Positions 57,551-64,000 of a stretch of 64,000 nucleotides of DNA are shown piece by piece. The first letter of the stretch is position 1; every line of letters starts with the position of its first letter. Under the pieces are notes generated by a model, which saw nothing but the letters and a program-made list of their open reading frames with translations, made no database searches and was not told where the DNA came from. The position numbers were made by a program, and so were the translations under genes. The DNA comes from Pusillimonas minor (lineage in GTDB: Bacteria > Pseudomonadota > Gammaproteobacteria > Burkholderiales > Burkholderiaceae_B): the NCBI RefSeq assembly GCF_014237865.1, contig NZ_JACJUU010000010.1:1-64000 (forward strand). The letters run 5' to 3'.

Positions 57551-58543
57551 GTGCCACTATTTATTAAACTTATTACGCAATATCTGCACCAGGTATTGGG
57601 GCTAACAGGTCTGCAGGCTCAGCCTTGGGCGGGTAGTGGCCAACTGCCTTACTATTTGCAAGATGCATTCGAGCTCTGGACGATGGATTTGCTCGGGCAT
57701 GGTGTGATCTTGGCTGCCGAGAAAAGACTCGCCAAGCCGTCAGTGGGTAATATTCAACGTCAGGTCGACACGATCGGGTCGTTGGCTGGTAGACGGGTTG
57801 TGTATGTGGCTACTGCGCTGGCGTCGTACGAGCGCAAACGGTTAATCGAACAGAAAGTGCCTTTTATTGTGCCGGGCAACCAGTTGTATTTGCCCGATTT
57901 GGGCATTGATTTGCGGGAGTATTTTCGAAAGCGACAATCAGATGCCGAGCTCTTGCTTAGCCCGTCGACTCAAGCCTTGCTTATTCGTGGGTTGTTACGC
58001 TCCACCTGGTCGTCGCGCTGGTACCCGTCAGAAACTATGATCGAACTGGGTTATACGGCGATGACGCTCTCGCGTGCGGTGCGCGAGCTGAATGCGAGTG
58101 GGCTTGCTTCAGTTGATCGAGATGGGCGCCGTACCTATTTGGAAATGTCTGATACAGCCCGCGCGACTTGGGAGCGGGCGCGCCCTCTTATGCGTAATCC
58201 GGTTAAGCGCACGGTCTGGACGTTGACAACGGCCAACTTGGCCGGTTTGCCGGCAAGGCTCGCGGGGCAAAGTGCATTGGCCCAGTACACGCTCATATCC
58301 CCGCCGCAAATACCTGTTTATGCAGTTCATATGGCGGCTTGGCGGGATTTTGGTCGGCAGTTGGTGCCAGTACCAGAGCCTATGCCAGGCGCCACAGAGT
58401 GGCAGCTTTGGAGTTACAGCCCTTTTCTTCAAGAAGACAGCAAGACGGTTGATGTGTTGTCTTTGATTTTAAGTTTGCAAGACAGCGCTGATGACCGCCT
58501 TCAACTTGCAATTGATGAACTGACGGAGCAGTTGCCATGTTGA
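57551..58543 (+). CDS. AbiEi-like antitoxin/winged-helix regulator (possibly orphan)
   Basis: 330 residues from GTG 57551. A winged-helix segment near residues 150-200 (YPSETMIELGYTAMTLSRAVRELN) is surrounded by domains that recall AbiEi-type antitoxins of type IV systems, which repress their own operon. The C-terminus (SLILSLQDSADDRLQLAIDELTEQLPC) resembles members paired with an AbiEii nucleotidyltransferase. No intact toxin follows; only a short remnant lies at 58539-58688. Family assignment is tentative. Confidence 0.5.
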   Translation: MPLFIKLITQYLHQVLGLTGLQAQPWAGSGQLPYYLQDAFELWTMDLLGHGVILAAEKRLAKPSVGNIQRQVDTIGSLAGRRVVYVATALASYERKRLIEQKVPFIVPGNQLYLPDLGIDLREYFRKRQSDAELLLSPSTQALLIRGLLRSTWSSRWYPSETMIELGYTAMTLSRAVRELNASGLASVDRDGRRTYLEMSDTARATWERARPLMRNPVKRTVWTLTTANLAGLPARLAGQSALAQYTLISPPQIPVYAVHMAAWRDFGRQLVPVPEPMPGATEWQLWSYSPFLQEDSKTVDVLSLILSLQDSADDRLQLAIDELTEQLPC

Positions 58544-58688
58544 GGGAAAAATCGCTACACATATGCGGCAATTTATTGATGCGGTGTCTTCTGATGATTC
58601 TTTAGACCCTAACGCCATAGGCGTGCGGGGTAGTAAAGCCGACATACTGACCCGTATCGCAAGCGCGTACAATCTGGACGGTTCTTAA
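58539..58688 (+). pseudogene. Remnant of a gene C-terminus after the AbiEi-like regulator
   Basis: A frame overlapping the regulator's stop codes for about 49 residues (…RQFIDAVSSDDSLDPNAIG… ending YNLDGS), then TAA 686-688. It looks like the tail of a longer protein, such as the nucleotidyltransferase partner, but too little remains to name it. The ATG at 58537 opens a different short frame. Compositionally it looks coding. Confidence 0.4.
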
Positions 58689-58716
58689 GTAATTGGCGTT
58701 AGGGCGTCTTCACATC

Positions 58717-59742
58717 ATGATTCTTGTCACCGGCGGTGCCGGTTTTATTGGTAGTAACTTTGTCCTGGATTGGCTGGCGGTTAACGACGAGCCTGTGGTT
58801 AACCTCGATGCGCTAACCTACGCGGGTAACCGGGCTAATCTGGCGTCGTTGCACGCCGACCCGCGCCATATTTTTGTGCAGGGCGATATTGCCGATACGG
58901 CGCTGGTGGCGCAGTTGTTGGCTACCCACCAACCGCGTGCGGTGGTGCATTTTGCAGCCGAATCGCATGTTGACCGTTCCATTGCCGGGCCCGAGGCCTT
59001 TGTGCAAACCAATGTGGTGGGCACGTTTCGCTTGCTGGAAGCGGTACGCGCGTATTGGCAGGGGCTCGATGCTGCCGGGCAGGCCGCGTTCCGGTTTTTG
59101 CACGTGTCTACCGACGAGGTGTACGGCACGTTGTCGCCCACCGCGCCGGCGTTTACCGAAGACCACCCCCACGCGCCCAACAGCCCGTATGCGGCCAGCA
59201 AGGCCGGGTCCGACCACCTGGTTCGGGCCTGGCACCATACCTATGGTTTGCCGGTGGTGACCACCAATTGCTCTAACAATTACGGGCCGTACCAGTACCC
59301 CGAAAAGCTCATTCCGCTGTGTATTCAGCGGGCGTTGACGGGGCAGCCGTTACCCATTTACGGCGACGGGCAGCAAGTGCGCGACTGGTTGTTTGTGTCT
59401 GACCACTGCGCGGCCGTGCGGCGTGTGTTGGAAGCGGGCGAGCTGGGCCGGGTGTACAACGTGGGCGGCTGGAATGAAAAGGCGAACTTGTCGGTGGTGA
59501 ATACGCTGTGTAACGTGCTTGACGAGTTGCAGCCCCGCGCCGACGGCGTGTCGTACGCGGCGCAAGTTGCCTTCGTCACCGACCGCCCCGGCCACGACCG
59601 CCGCTACGCCATAGACGCCACCCGCATCGAGCGCGAACTGGGCTGGCGACCGGCCGAAACCTTCGAAACCGGCATCCGCAAAACGGTGCAATGGTACCTG
59701 GACAACACCGCCTGGGTCGCCGACCTGGCCGCCCGGGCGTGA
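58717..59742 (+). CDS. rmlB: dTDP-glucose 4,6-dehydratase
   Basis: 341 residues from ATG 58717. GGAGFIGSN near residue 7 and [20 protein letters not shown] and [11 protein letters not shown] carry the NAD site and the Thr-Asp-Glu and Tyr/Lys active-site residues. It makes dTDP-4-keto-6-deoxyglucose. No rmlA, rmlC or rmlD lies beside it, so it depends on genes elsewhere or is a relic. Its last 20 codons are repeated at 60614. Confidence 0.93.
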   Translation: MILVTGGAGFIGSNFVLDWLAVNDEPVVNLDALTYAGNRANLASLHADPRHIFVQGDIADTALVAQLLATHQPRAVVHFAAESHVDRSIAGPEAFVQTNVVGTFRLLEAVRAYWQGLDAAGQAAFRFLHVSTDEVYGTLSPTAPAFTEDHPHAPNSPYAASKAGSDHLVRAWHHTYGLPVVTTNCSNNYGPYQYPEKLIPLCIQRALTGQPLPIYGDGQQVRDWLFVSDHCAAVRRVLEAGELGRVYNVGGWNEKANLSVVNTLCNVLDELQPRADGVSYAAQVAFVTDRPGHDRRYAIDATRIERELGWRPAETFETGIRKTVQWYLDNTAWVADLAARA

Positions 59743-59746
59743 TGTT
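59680..59746 (+). repeat. 67-bp direct repeat, copy 1 (rmlB 3' end)
   Basis: Bases 59680-59746 match 60614-60680 except for one position (59718 C, 60652 G), a synonymous change in a Val codon (GTC versus GTG). The repeat covers the last rmlB codons, the stop and four bases beyond. The PIN remnant's stop codon starts at its last base. Confidence 0.95.
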
Positions 59747-60018
59747 TAAATCAGTTCCGCTGCAGCTCTAAGGCGTTCAGCTGTTGTCGGTAGGCCGCCG
59801 ATTTCCAGGGCATCTGCGAAATCGATGGGGCTGGCCTCAGGTTTTTTGCGTCGCGCTCGCATTCTTTTGAATGCGGCAATAGCATTGACCGGGTTGAGAT
59901 CCCATTGGTTAATGATGAAAGTATCTGGGTCAACCGCCTCAAGTCCAAAAGGTGCAAGCACATCGGATGGGAAATCTTGAAGGTTGCTGGTAACGATACA
60001 GTCAACGTGCCCGGCCAT
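59746..60018 (-). pseudogene. PIN-domain toxin fragment (VapC-like), N-terminal half missing
   Basis: 90 residues: GHVDCIVTSNLQDFPSD and LAPFGLEAVDPDTFI match the second half of PIN toxins of the excisionase-antitoxin type, which are about 180-200 residues with catalytic acids mainly in the missing first half. The ATG at 60018 overlaps the antitoxin stop (TAATG), so it may still be translated, but the RNase site is incomplete. A deletion of the 5' half is the simplest explanation. Confidence 0.75.
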
Positions 60019-60488
60019 TAGTAATCCAGGCCAAGATCGCGCGCGTTGTCGGCCATGCGTTCAAGGGCAGCAGCTTGGTCTGCATGCATTTTTTTGGCGT
60101 AAGCCAAGAGGTCTTCAAGTGCTATACGACGATGTGATCCAACTTTTCGATGTGGCAGTTTGCCGGCTTCGATTTCTTTAATCACAAAAGGCCGCGATAC
60201 GTTCAGGAAGTTAGCTGCCTCAACAGTTGTGAACTCTTGCTCAGTCGGCATCATGACAATTGGCCGACCTTCGCTCATGGCGCCAAGCAATTGGCCGATT
60301 AATTTAAGCGCCGCAGGTGGAACATCGACCGTAGGATGTTCGCCCGTATCGGTTGTGAGAGTAATAGACGCCGCGCGCGAGTGATCCAGCGCAGCCATGA
60401 TGCAACGTTGAGCGACGCGAACCATTTCTTTGTCTTTAGGGCTTAGCAAGGGTGGCGAGACCTCACGTGTTCGATCGAGGGTACGCAT
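60018..60488 (-). CDS. Excisionase-type HTH antitoxin of the PIN module
   Basis: 156 residues with GGAGG seven bases before the ATG. A helix-turn-helix of the excisionase/MerR kind (FTTVEAANFLNVSRPFVIKEIEAG, about 86-109) is followed by KVGSHRRIALEDLLAYA, typical of antitoxins paired with PIN toxins. It likely represses its own promoter and once neutralised the toxin, now truncated. A TGCGC-AA-GCGCA dyad at 60551 lies in the promoter region. Confidence 0.8.
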   Translation of the reverse strand: MRTLDRTREVSPPLLSPKDKEMVRVAQRCIMAALDHSRAASITLTTDTGEHPTVDVPPAALKLIGQLLGAMSEGRPIVMMPTEQEFTTVEAANFLNVSRPFVIKEIEAGKLPHRKVGSHRRIALEDLLAYAKKMHADQAAALERMADNARDLGLDY

Positions 60489-60550
60489 GATTTGACCTCC
60501 TGGGGCGCATGAACTGCTGACGATTGGTTATTGCTTACCTTAAGATTGTA

Positions 60551-60562
60551 TGCGCAAGCGCA
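60551..60562 (-). promoter_or_regulatory. Operator-like dyad before the excisionase-type antitoxin
   Basis: TGCGC-AA-GCGCA is a perfect inverted repeat. On the minus strand it lies between TTGCAT and TACAAT, which could form a promoter with a 16-base spacer. Autorepression by the antitoxin is likely. Confidence 0.45.
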
Positions 60563-60613
60563 ATAAATGCAATAAACGATGCAAAAGTATCTGCATGCTA
60601 ATAGAAACACGGA

Positions 60614-60680
60614 AAAACGGTGCAATGGTACCTGGACAACACCGCCTGGGTGGCCGACCTGGCCGCCCGGGCGTGATGTT
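60614..60680 (+). repeat. 67-bp direct repeat, copy 2 (rmlB 3' end duplicate)
   Basis: It repeats the rmlB end, including the stop, 934 bases downstream. The base just before (GAAACACGG) weakly recalls rmlB sequence (GAAACCGG), so a slightly longer copy may have been trimmed. Together the copies bracket the PIN module. Confidence 0.95.
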
Positions 60681-60696
60681 ATTGTCACAACAAATA

Positions 60697-60725
60697 TTGT
60701 TTCTATAAAAACACATCGTTATACT
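60697..60725 (+). promoter_or_regulatory. Promoter of the first MbcA-RES module
   Basis: TTGTTT at 60697-60702 and TATACT at 60720-60725 have a 17-base spacer. The start codon of the antitoxin follows at 60761. Confidence 0.65.
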
Positions 60726-60738
60726 GACCTTATGTGTT
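60710..60738 (+). promoter_or_regulatory. Inverted repeat around the -10 of the first RES module
   Basis: AACACAT (60710-60716) and ATGTGTT (60732-60738) are inverted repeats flanking the -10. Such a site suits binding of the antitoxin, blocking RNA polymerase. Confidence 0.5.
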
Positions 60739-60760
60739 ATCGAAACATTGGGGGTAAGCC

Positions 60761-61156
60761 ATGACTGCAGTTGCAAAGCGCGATGCGCCGGTTTCCGACG
60801 ATCGTGGGACGTTAGCCAAAATGGTCATGTCGTTGCTCGATCACTGGAAGCTGGGCACCGAAGACCAGGCCGCTTTATTGGGCCTTGCTGCCAGCAATCG
60901 GGCGGCGTTGGCGCGCTACCGAAAGGGCGAGGCCATTGGTTCTAGTCGGGACCAATACGAACGTGTGGGACATTTGCTGGGTATTCATAAAAGCCTGCGA
61001 TTGCTTTTTCCGCATAATCGCGACCTGGCCTACCGCTGGATGACGACGCGCAATAAAGCGTTCGATAACCGTACCCCCATCGAGGTCATTAAAGATTGGG
61101 GGTTTGCGGGGCTGCTGATGGTGCGTGCCTATCTTGACCGTGCCCGGGGCGTATAG
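60761..61156 (+). CDS. MbcA/ParS/Xre-type antitoxin
   Basis: 131 residues. The N-terminal Xre-like helix-turn-helix (about 25-75: [24 protein letters not shown]) precedes the C-terminal MbcA/ParS domain ([19 protein letters not shown]), which places a loop over the RES toxin active site. It is the first gene of the module, 13 bases before the RES gene. The promoter dyad suggests autorepression. Confidence 0.85.
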   Translation: MTAVAKRDAPVSDDRGTLAKMVMSLLDHWKLGTEDQAALLGLAASNRAALARYRKGEAIGSSRDQYERVGHLLGIHKSLRLLFPHNRDLAYRWMTTRNKAFDNRTPIEVIKDWGFAGLLMVRAYLDRARGV

Positions 61157-61169
61157 GCAGGGCCGCCGC

Positions 61170-61907
61170 ATGAGCGCCGTCTTTGACCACCTGACATTGC
61201 TCGATGTTCATGAAGACGTGTTCAGGAACGTGGTGTCGTTGAGGCAGTCGCAAGACTTGTTCGATGACCTGACAGATGACCCGGCGGGGTGGGCGCTGGC
61301 CCAAAATATCGAGGCCGAGGTCAAGCCACCCCCGTACCTGTCATCGGTGCCGGTTATTGATCGGCCCTTCGAAGACGCGGTCTGGTTTAACGCAATTCAG
61401 TGGCCGTTTTTGCATTGGCGTGCAAGCCGCTTTTCAGATGGCTCGTTTGGCGTTTGGTATGGTTCGCAGTCGGTTGCGACAACTGTGCACGAATCTGTCT
61501 GGCACTGGTACGGTGGCTTGCTGGCCGACGCGGGTTTTCAGCACGAGTCGGTGGTGGCCGAGCGCAAGGTGTTTGTTGTGGCCTGCGACGCAGCACTTAT
61601 CGACCTTCGGCCGGTAACGCCCGAGCACCCTGGTTTGGTGCACCCCACCGATTACGCATTACCGCAGTCGGTGGGTGAACGGATGCACCGGGAAGGGCAC
61701 CCCGGGTTGTTGACGCGATCTGCCCACGACCCGAAGGGCACAAATATTGTGGTGTTCAATGCCAGGGTCTTGTCTAACCCCCGGCATTTACACTACCTGA
61801 CCTACCGCCTTGCCGATGGTCTTGTACATATCGAGAAAGACCCCGGTGTGCCTTGCATGACGATCGAGGCCACGGCGTTAGGCGACGGCCTCAACCGCCA
61901 CCCGTAA
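61170..61907 (+). CDS. RES-domain toxin (NAD-degrading type)
   Basis: 245 residues from ATG 61170; an earlier GTG at 61125 would overlap the antitoxin. The RES triad is visible: Arg in [11 protein letters not shown], Glu in [10 protein letters not shown] and Ser in [14 protein letters not shown] toxins (MbcT, ParT types) cleave NAD or transfer ADP-ribose. Its end lies 10 bases from the end of the other RES gene, so the two modules meet tail to tail. Confidence 0.88.
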   Translation: MSAVFDHLTLLDVHEDVFRNVVSLRQSQDLFDDLTDDPAGWALAQNIEAEVKPPPYLSSVPVIDRPFEDAVWFNAIQWPFLHWRASRFSDGSFGVWYGSQSVATTVHESVWHWYGGLLADAGFQHESVVAERKVFVVACDAALIDLRPVTPEHPGLVHPTDYALPQSVGERMHREGHPGLLTRSAHDPKGTNIVVFNARVLSNPRHLHYLTYRLADGLVHIEKDPGVPCMTIEATALGDGLNRHP

Positions 61908-61917
61908 GACGTTGACG

Positions 61918-62667
61918 TCAGGCGGCCGGGAGCGGGAAATGGCCGTCGACCAAAAAATGCGCTAGCGGGTACGTGTACAGACCTGGCTCGTCAAGCCGTT
62001 TGAAAGCGGTATGTGTGGCTGTAACCTCGCAAAACCAGGCCTCTTTGTACAAGGGCTGCGTGTTGCCAAAGGCCTGTGGGGTGAAAAGTGCAATGCAAGT
62101 TCCGCCCTCAGGGTCTCGTGCTGACATGTATTCAAAGGCTTCAACACCGGCCAATCGCATGTCGGCGCCAAGTTGTTGGCTTTCTTCGTAGCGGGTGGGG
62201 TGGGTAAGTACGCCAGCATATTGCGTGAAGGGTGGATGCTGTAGCCTGACCCCCTGTTGCGTTTTGTAGCTGGCGCCAAACATCGTGTGTTGTGACTGCA
62301 GCTTGGGGTTTGGTGGTGGCGCATCGATAGAATGCCAGAATACAAACCGGTAGTATGCCGCTTCGGCCAGGGCGGTTTCGACACGGGTAGCGCCGTAAAA
62401 CAGACTGGGTTCGTGGCGCTGACCAAAACGTGAGCCCCACGGCAGAGGCGGGTAGCGAAACGGCGTTCGCAACAAATAATGCAAGGCCTGGCTGCCCTGG
62501 GGGTAGGGCGGCTTGGTCTTTTCAAGCAGGTCTTCCAAAATGCCCTGCTCTTCAAGCGTGTCGACGTAATTGCGCGTGGCAATTTGCTCTTGGCTTTCGA
62601 CCAGGCGGTGCAGGGTGCCGTGTATGGGGCCAATGTGTGTGGCGCCGTTGCATTGCGCCCAAATCAT
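61918..62667 (-). CDS. Second RES-domain toxin, opposite orientation
   Basis: 249 residues. RYPPLPWGSRFG (Arg), ALAEAAYYR (Glu) and FEYMSARDPEG (Ser) give the R-E-S set, but spacing and the N-terminal part differ from the protein at 61170, so it belongs to another subgroup. It starts one base after the antitoxin stop (TAATG overlap). Cross-neutralisation between the two modules is not expected but was not tested. Confidence 0.85.
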   Translation of the reverse strand: MIWAQCNGATHIGPIHGTLHRLVESQEQIATRNYVDTLEEQGILEDLLEKTKPPYPQGSQALHYLLRTPFRYPPLPWGSRFGQRHEPSLFYGATRVETALAEAAYYRFVFWHSIDAPPPNPKLQSQHTMFGASYKTQQGVRLQHPPFTQYAGVLTHPTRYEESQQLGADMRLAGVEAFEYMSARDPEGGTCIALFTPQAFGNTQPLYKEAWFCEVTATHTAFKRLDEPGLYTYPLAHFLVDGHFPLPAA

Positions 62668-63038
62668 TAAACTTTACCCCTGATACTGTCGACAAATTGC
62701 AAAACCGTAACCAGACCCTGAACCGTTTTGATCTGTTGGGCGGGTATGCCGCCGGTTGCCCAGTTAGGCGAAGTCATGAAATGATGCGCCCAGGCCGGGT
62801 CGCCGCCGGTAAGGGCATACAAGGCCCTGGCTAACCGGACAAGTAATAATGCCAGTTCACCCTGTTTTGATTTGGGGTCGAGCTCCCCGTTGCCCTTTAA
62901 GCGACTGACGGCTGTGCGATGCATGCCAATGACATCGGCCAGATGCGACTGGTTAAGGCCCAGTTGTTGAGCGGCGTTGATGACCGCCTTGGCTAAAACG
63001 GTGTCAGGGGTAACTTGCGGTTGGCGATGTGCAGACAT
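62667..63038 (-). CDS. MbcA/Xre-type antitoxin of the second RES module
   Basis: 123 residues from ATG 63038 (a GTG two codons earlier is possible), with AGGG upstream. Helix-turn-helix LGLNQSHLADVIGMHRTAVSRLKG, then a C-terminal domain (HHFMTSPNWATGGIPAQQIKTVQG) that fits the MbcA/ParS toxin-binding part. It overlaps the RES start by one base. A perfect palindrome upstream is its probable operator. Confidence 0.85.
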   Translation of the reverse strand: MSAHRQPQVTPDTVLAKAVINAAQQLGLNQSHLADVIGMHRTAVSRLKGNGELDPKSKQGELALLLVRLARALYALTGGDPAWAHHFMTSPNWATGGIPAQQIKTVQGLVTVLQFVDSIRGKV

Positions 63039-63078
63039 AACCACCCTTTGGTTGTGATATTTGCACTTAGTCTATATT

Positions 63079-63099
63079 AATTGTGCATCTAGCACAATT
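63079..63099 (-). promoter_or_regulatory. Operator palindrome of the second RES module
   Basis: AATTGTGC-5-GCACAATT is a perfect 8-base inverted repeat, 41 bases upstream of the antitoxin ATG. On the minus strand its end supplies TTGTGC as a possible -35 with TATAGA 15 bases on, so binding would block the promoter. Confidence 0.6.
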
Positions 63100-63114
63100 G
63101 GTGTAACCCGCTGG

Positions 63115-63891
63115 CTAGCGCACGGGCGGGTGCTTGGGCAGGCGCCGGACCAGGATGTTTTCGGTGACGACCTTGTCCCAGACGCGGTGGACGGGGGCAA
63201 GCAGTTTGGTGGGGCGGGCAACGGGCTGGTTGATGGGGGCGGTTTCGGCGGCCGGGTCGCAGGCCCAGACGGGGTTGGGCGTTAACGCCCACAAGCGGAA
63301 GATGTCTTGTTCGACAAAGCCTTCCCAGTGGTCGGCGCTTGTCCAGACCGGGTATTGGGTTTTAACCAGGTTGTGGCAGGCCGCGTTGGTAATAAAGTAC
63401 CCGCGCGACTGGCGCACCGTACCGTAAGGCCGCATCATTTTGAAGGGTGTGCTGCCAATGTCGCGGCGTTGGCTGCGGTAGGCCTGGGCCACATGCGTTA
63501 ACTGCACCACGACCGGTTCGTACGAGCCAAACAGGTGCTCGAGGCTTTCGCCGGATTTTGTGTCTAGCAATTGCACCAGCGCATCGCTGACATCGGCGTC
63601 TTCTTCAAGAATGACGGCGCCGGGCAGGTGGTGGTTAAGAATATGCCGGTAAACATTTAAATGGCTAAGCGCCACCGAAACGTTGGTGGGCGTCAGAACG
63701 TCACCGTATTCGGACTTGTTTTTTTGCGCATTGACATACGACCCAAGGTTGCGTTCGGTGATGTTGCCGCGTTCGACCATGGGAAAAAATGTAACACGCA
63801 AACCCTTGGCTTCGAGGCGAGCGCGTATGGGCTCGCGGTGCGCGGCCTCGTCGGAAGAGCTCAGAACAAAGCAGGGTAGCTGGTACGACAT
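63115..63891 (-). CDS. Glycosyltransferase family 25 (LPS-type)
   Basis: 258 residues. CFVLSSSDEAAHREPI at the N-terminus, VALSHLNVYRHIL and VILEEDADV (the DxD position) match GT25 lipooligosaccharide galactosyl- and glucosyltransferases. It acts on the core at the inner membrane. It ends just beyond the RES operator and is transcribed from the window's right edge. Confidence 0.85.
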   Translation of the reverse strand: MSYQLPCFVLSSSDEAAHREPIRARLEAKGLRVTFFPMVERGNITERNLGSYVNAQKNKSEYGDVLTPTNVSVALSHLNVYRHILNHHLPGAVILEEDADVSDALVQLLDTKSGESLEHLFGSYEPVVVQLTHVAQAYRSQRRDIGSTPFKMMRPYGTVRQSRGYFITNAACHNLVKTQYPVWTSADHWEGFVEQDIFRLWALTPNPVWACDPAAETAPINQPVARPTKLLAPVHRVWDKVVTENILVRRLPKHPPVR

Positions 63892-63931
63892 GGTGTCGGT
63901 GCCCGTCGGGTTTTGTTACGGTTTTAGGGGT

Positions 63932-63959
63932 ATTGTAATCCTTTGTGCGTGATTGTCGC
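63932..63959 (-). promoter_or_regulatory. Candidate promoter of the GT25 gene
   Basis: On the minus strand GCGACA (63959-63954) and TACAAT (63937-63932) are 16 bases apart, about 40 bases upstream of the ATG at 63891. Confidence 0.4.
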
Positions 63960-64000
63960 AGAAAGTTCCCCGAAAATCGCCCGGCCAGATGGCCTGTGGG

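Overview
The window is a large surface-polysaccharide (O-antigen, capsule or glycan) locus from a Gram-negative proteobacterium. GT9 and GT25 lipopolysaccharide glycosyltransferases, a lipobox protein and a RfaH/ops system place it there. Gene style and the pgi-WbpL-WbpM-RfaH block suggest Betaproteobacteria (Burkholderiales, perhaps Alcaligenaceae). That placement is inference from gene content only.

Layout. 1-822: the end of an IS transposase gene abutting a TRAP-transporter binding-protein gene that has lost its 5' half, then a strong terminator. 886-8409: a visibly AT-rich block with an O-antigen ligase/polymerase-like protein, glycosyltransferases, a Wzx-type flippase, a second polytopic membrane protein and a FkbM methyltransferase. 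8412-8553: a candidate promoter and an exact ops-type element (RfaH recruitment site). 8593-48042: about 39 kb of tightly packed co-directional genes. They begin with a MarR-type EPS regulator and GDP-L-fucose synthesis (manC, fcl, gmd) and continue with an ABC flippase. A pseudaminic-acid-type block (pseB, pseC, pseG, pseI, pseF plus many tailoring genes and a WbuX/HisH2/HisF2 amidation trio) follows. Next come CDP-6-deoxyhexose genes (rfbF, rfbG, epimerase, two C-methyltransferase-like proteins, reductase) and a second Gmd with glycosyltransferases, including a GT11 fucosyltransferase.

48089-53067, minus strand: operon pgi - WbpL-like initiating transferase - WbpM-like dehydratase - RfaH-like antiterminator. 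The RfaH-like protein probably acts on the ops site at 8542, so the locus appears to encode its own processivity factor. 53238-56659, minus strand: a RelA/SpoT-domain protein with a repeat-rich C-terminus, a GT9 transferase and a shortened FkbM protein.

56851-63891 is accessory. It holds a lipoprotein, an AbiEi-like orphan regulator, an orphan rmlB, a toxin-antitoxin module with a truncated PIN toxin lying between two 67-bp copies of the rmlB 3' end, two MbcA/Xre-RES toxin-antitoxin pairs arranged tail to tail, and a GT25 transferase.

Working model (inference): WbpL and WbpM start and prime the repeat unit. GDP-fucose, a CMP-activated amidated nonulosonic acid and a CDP-activated branched 6-deoxyhexose are made here and added by the many glycosyltransferases. 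Wzx and/or the ABC flippase export the product. Phosphomannomutase, rmlA/C/D, a clear Wzz and rfbH are not seen in this window.
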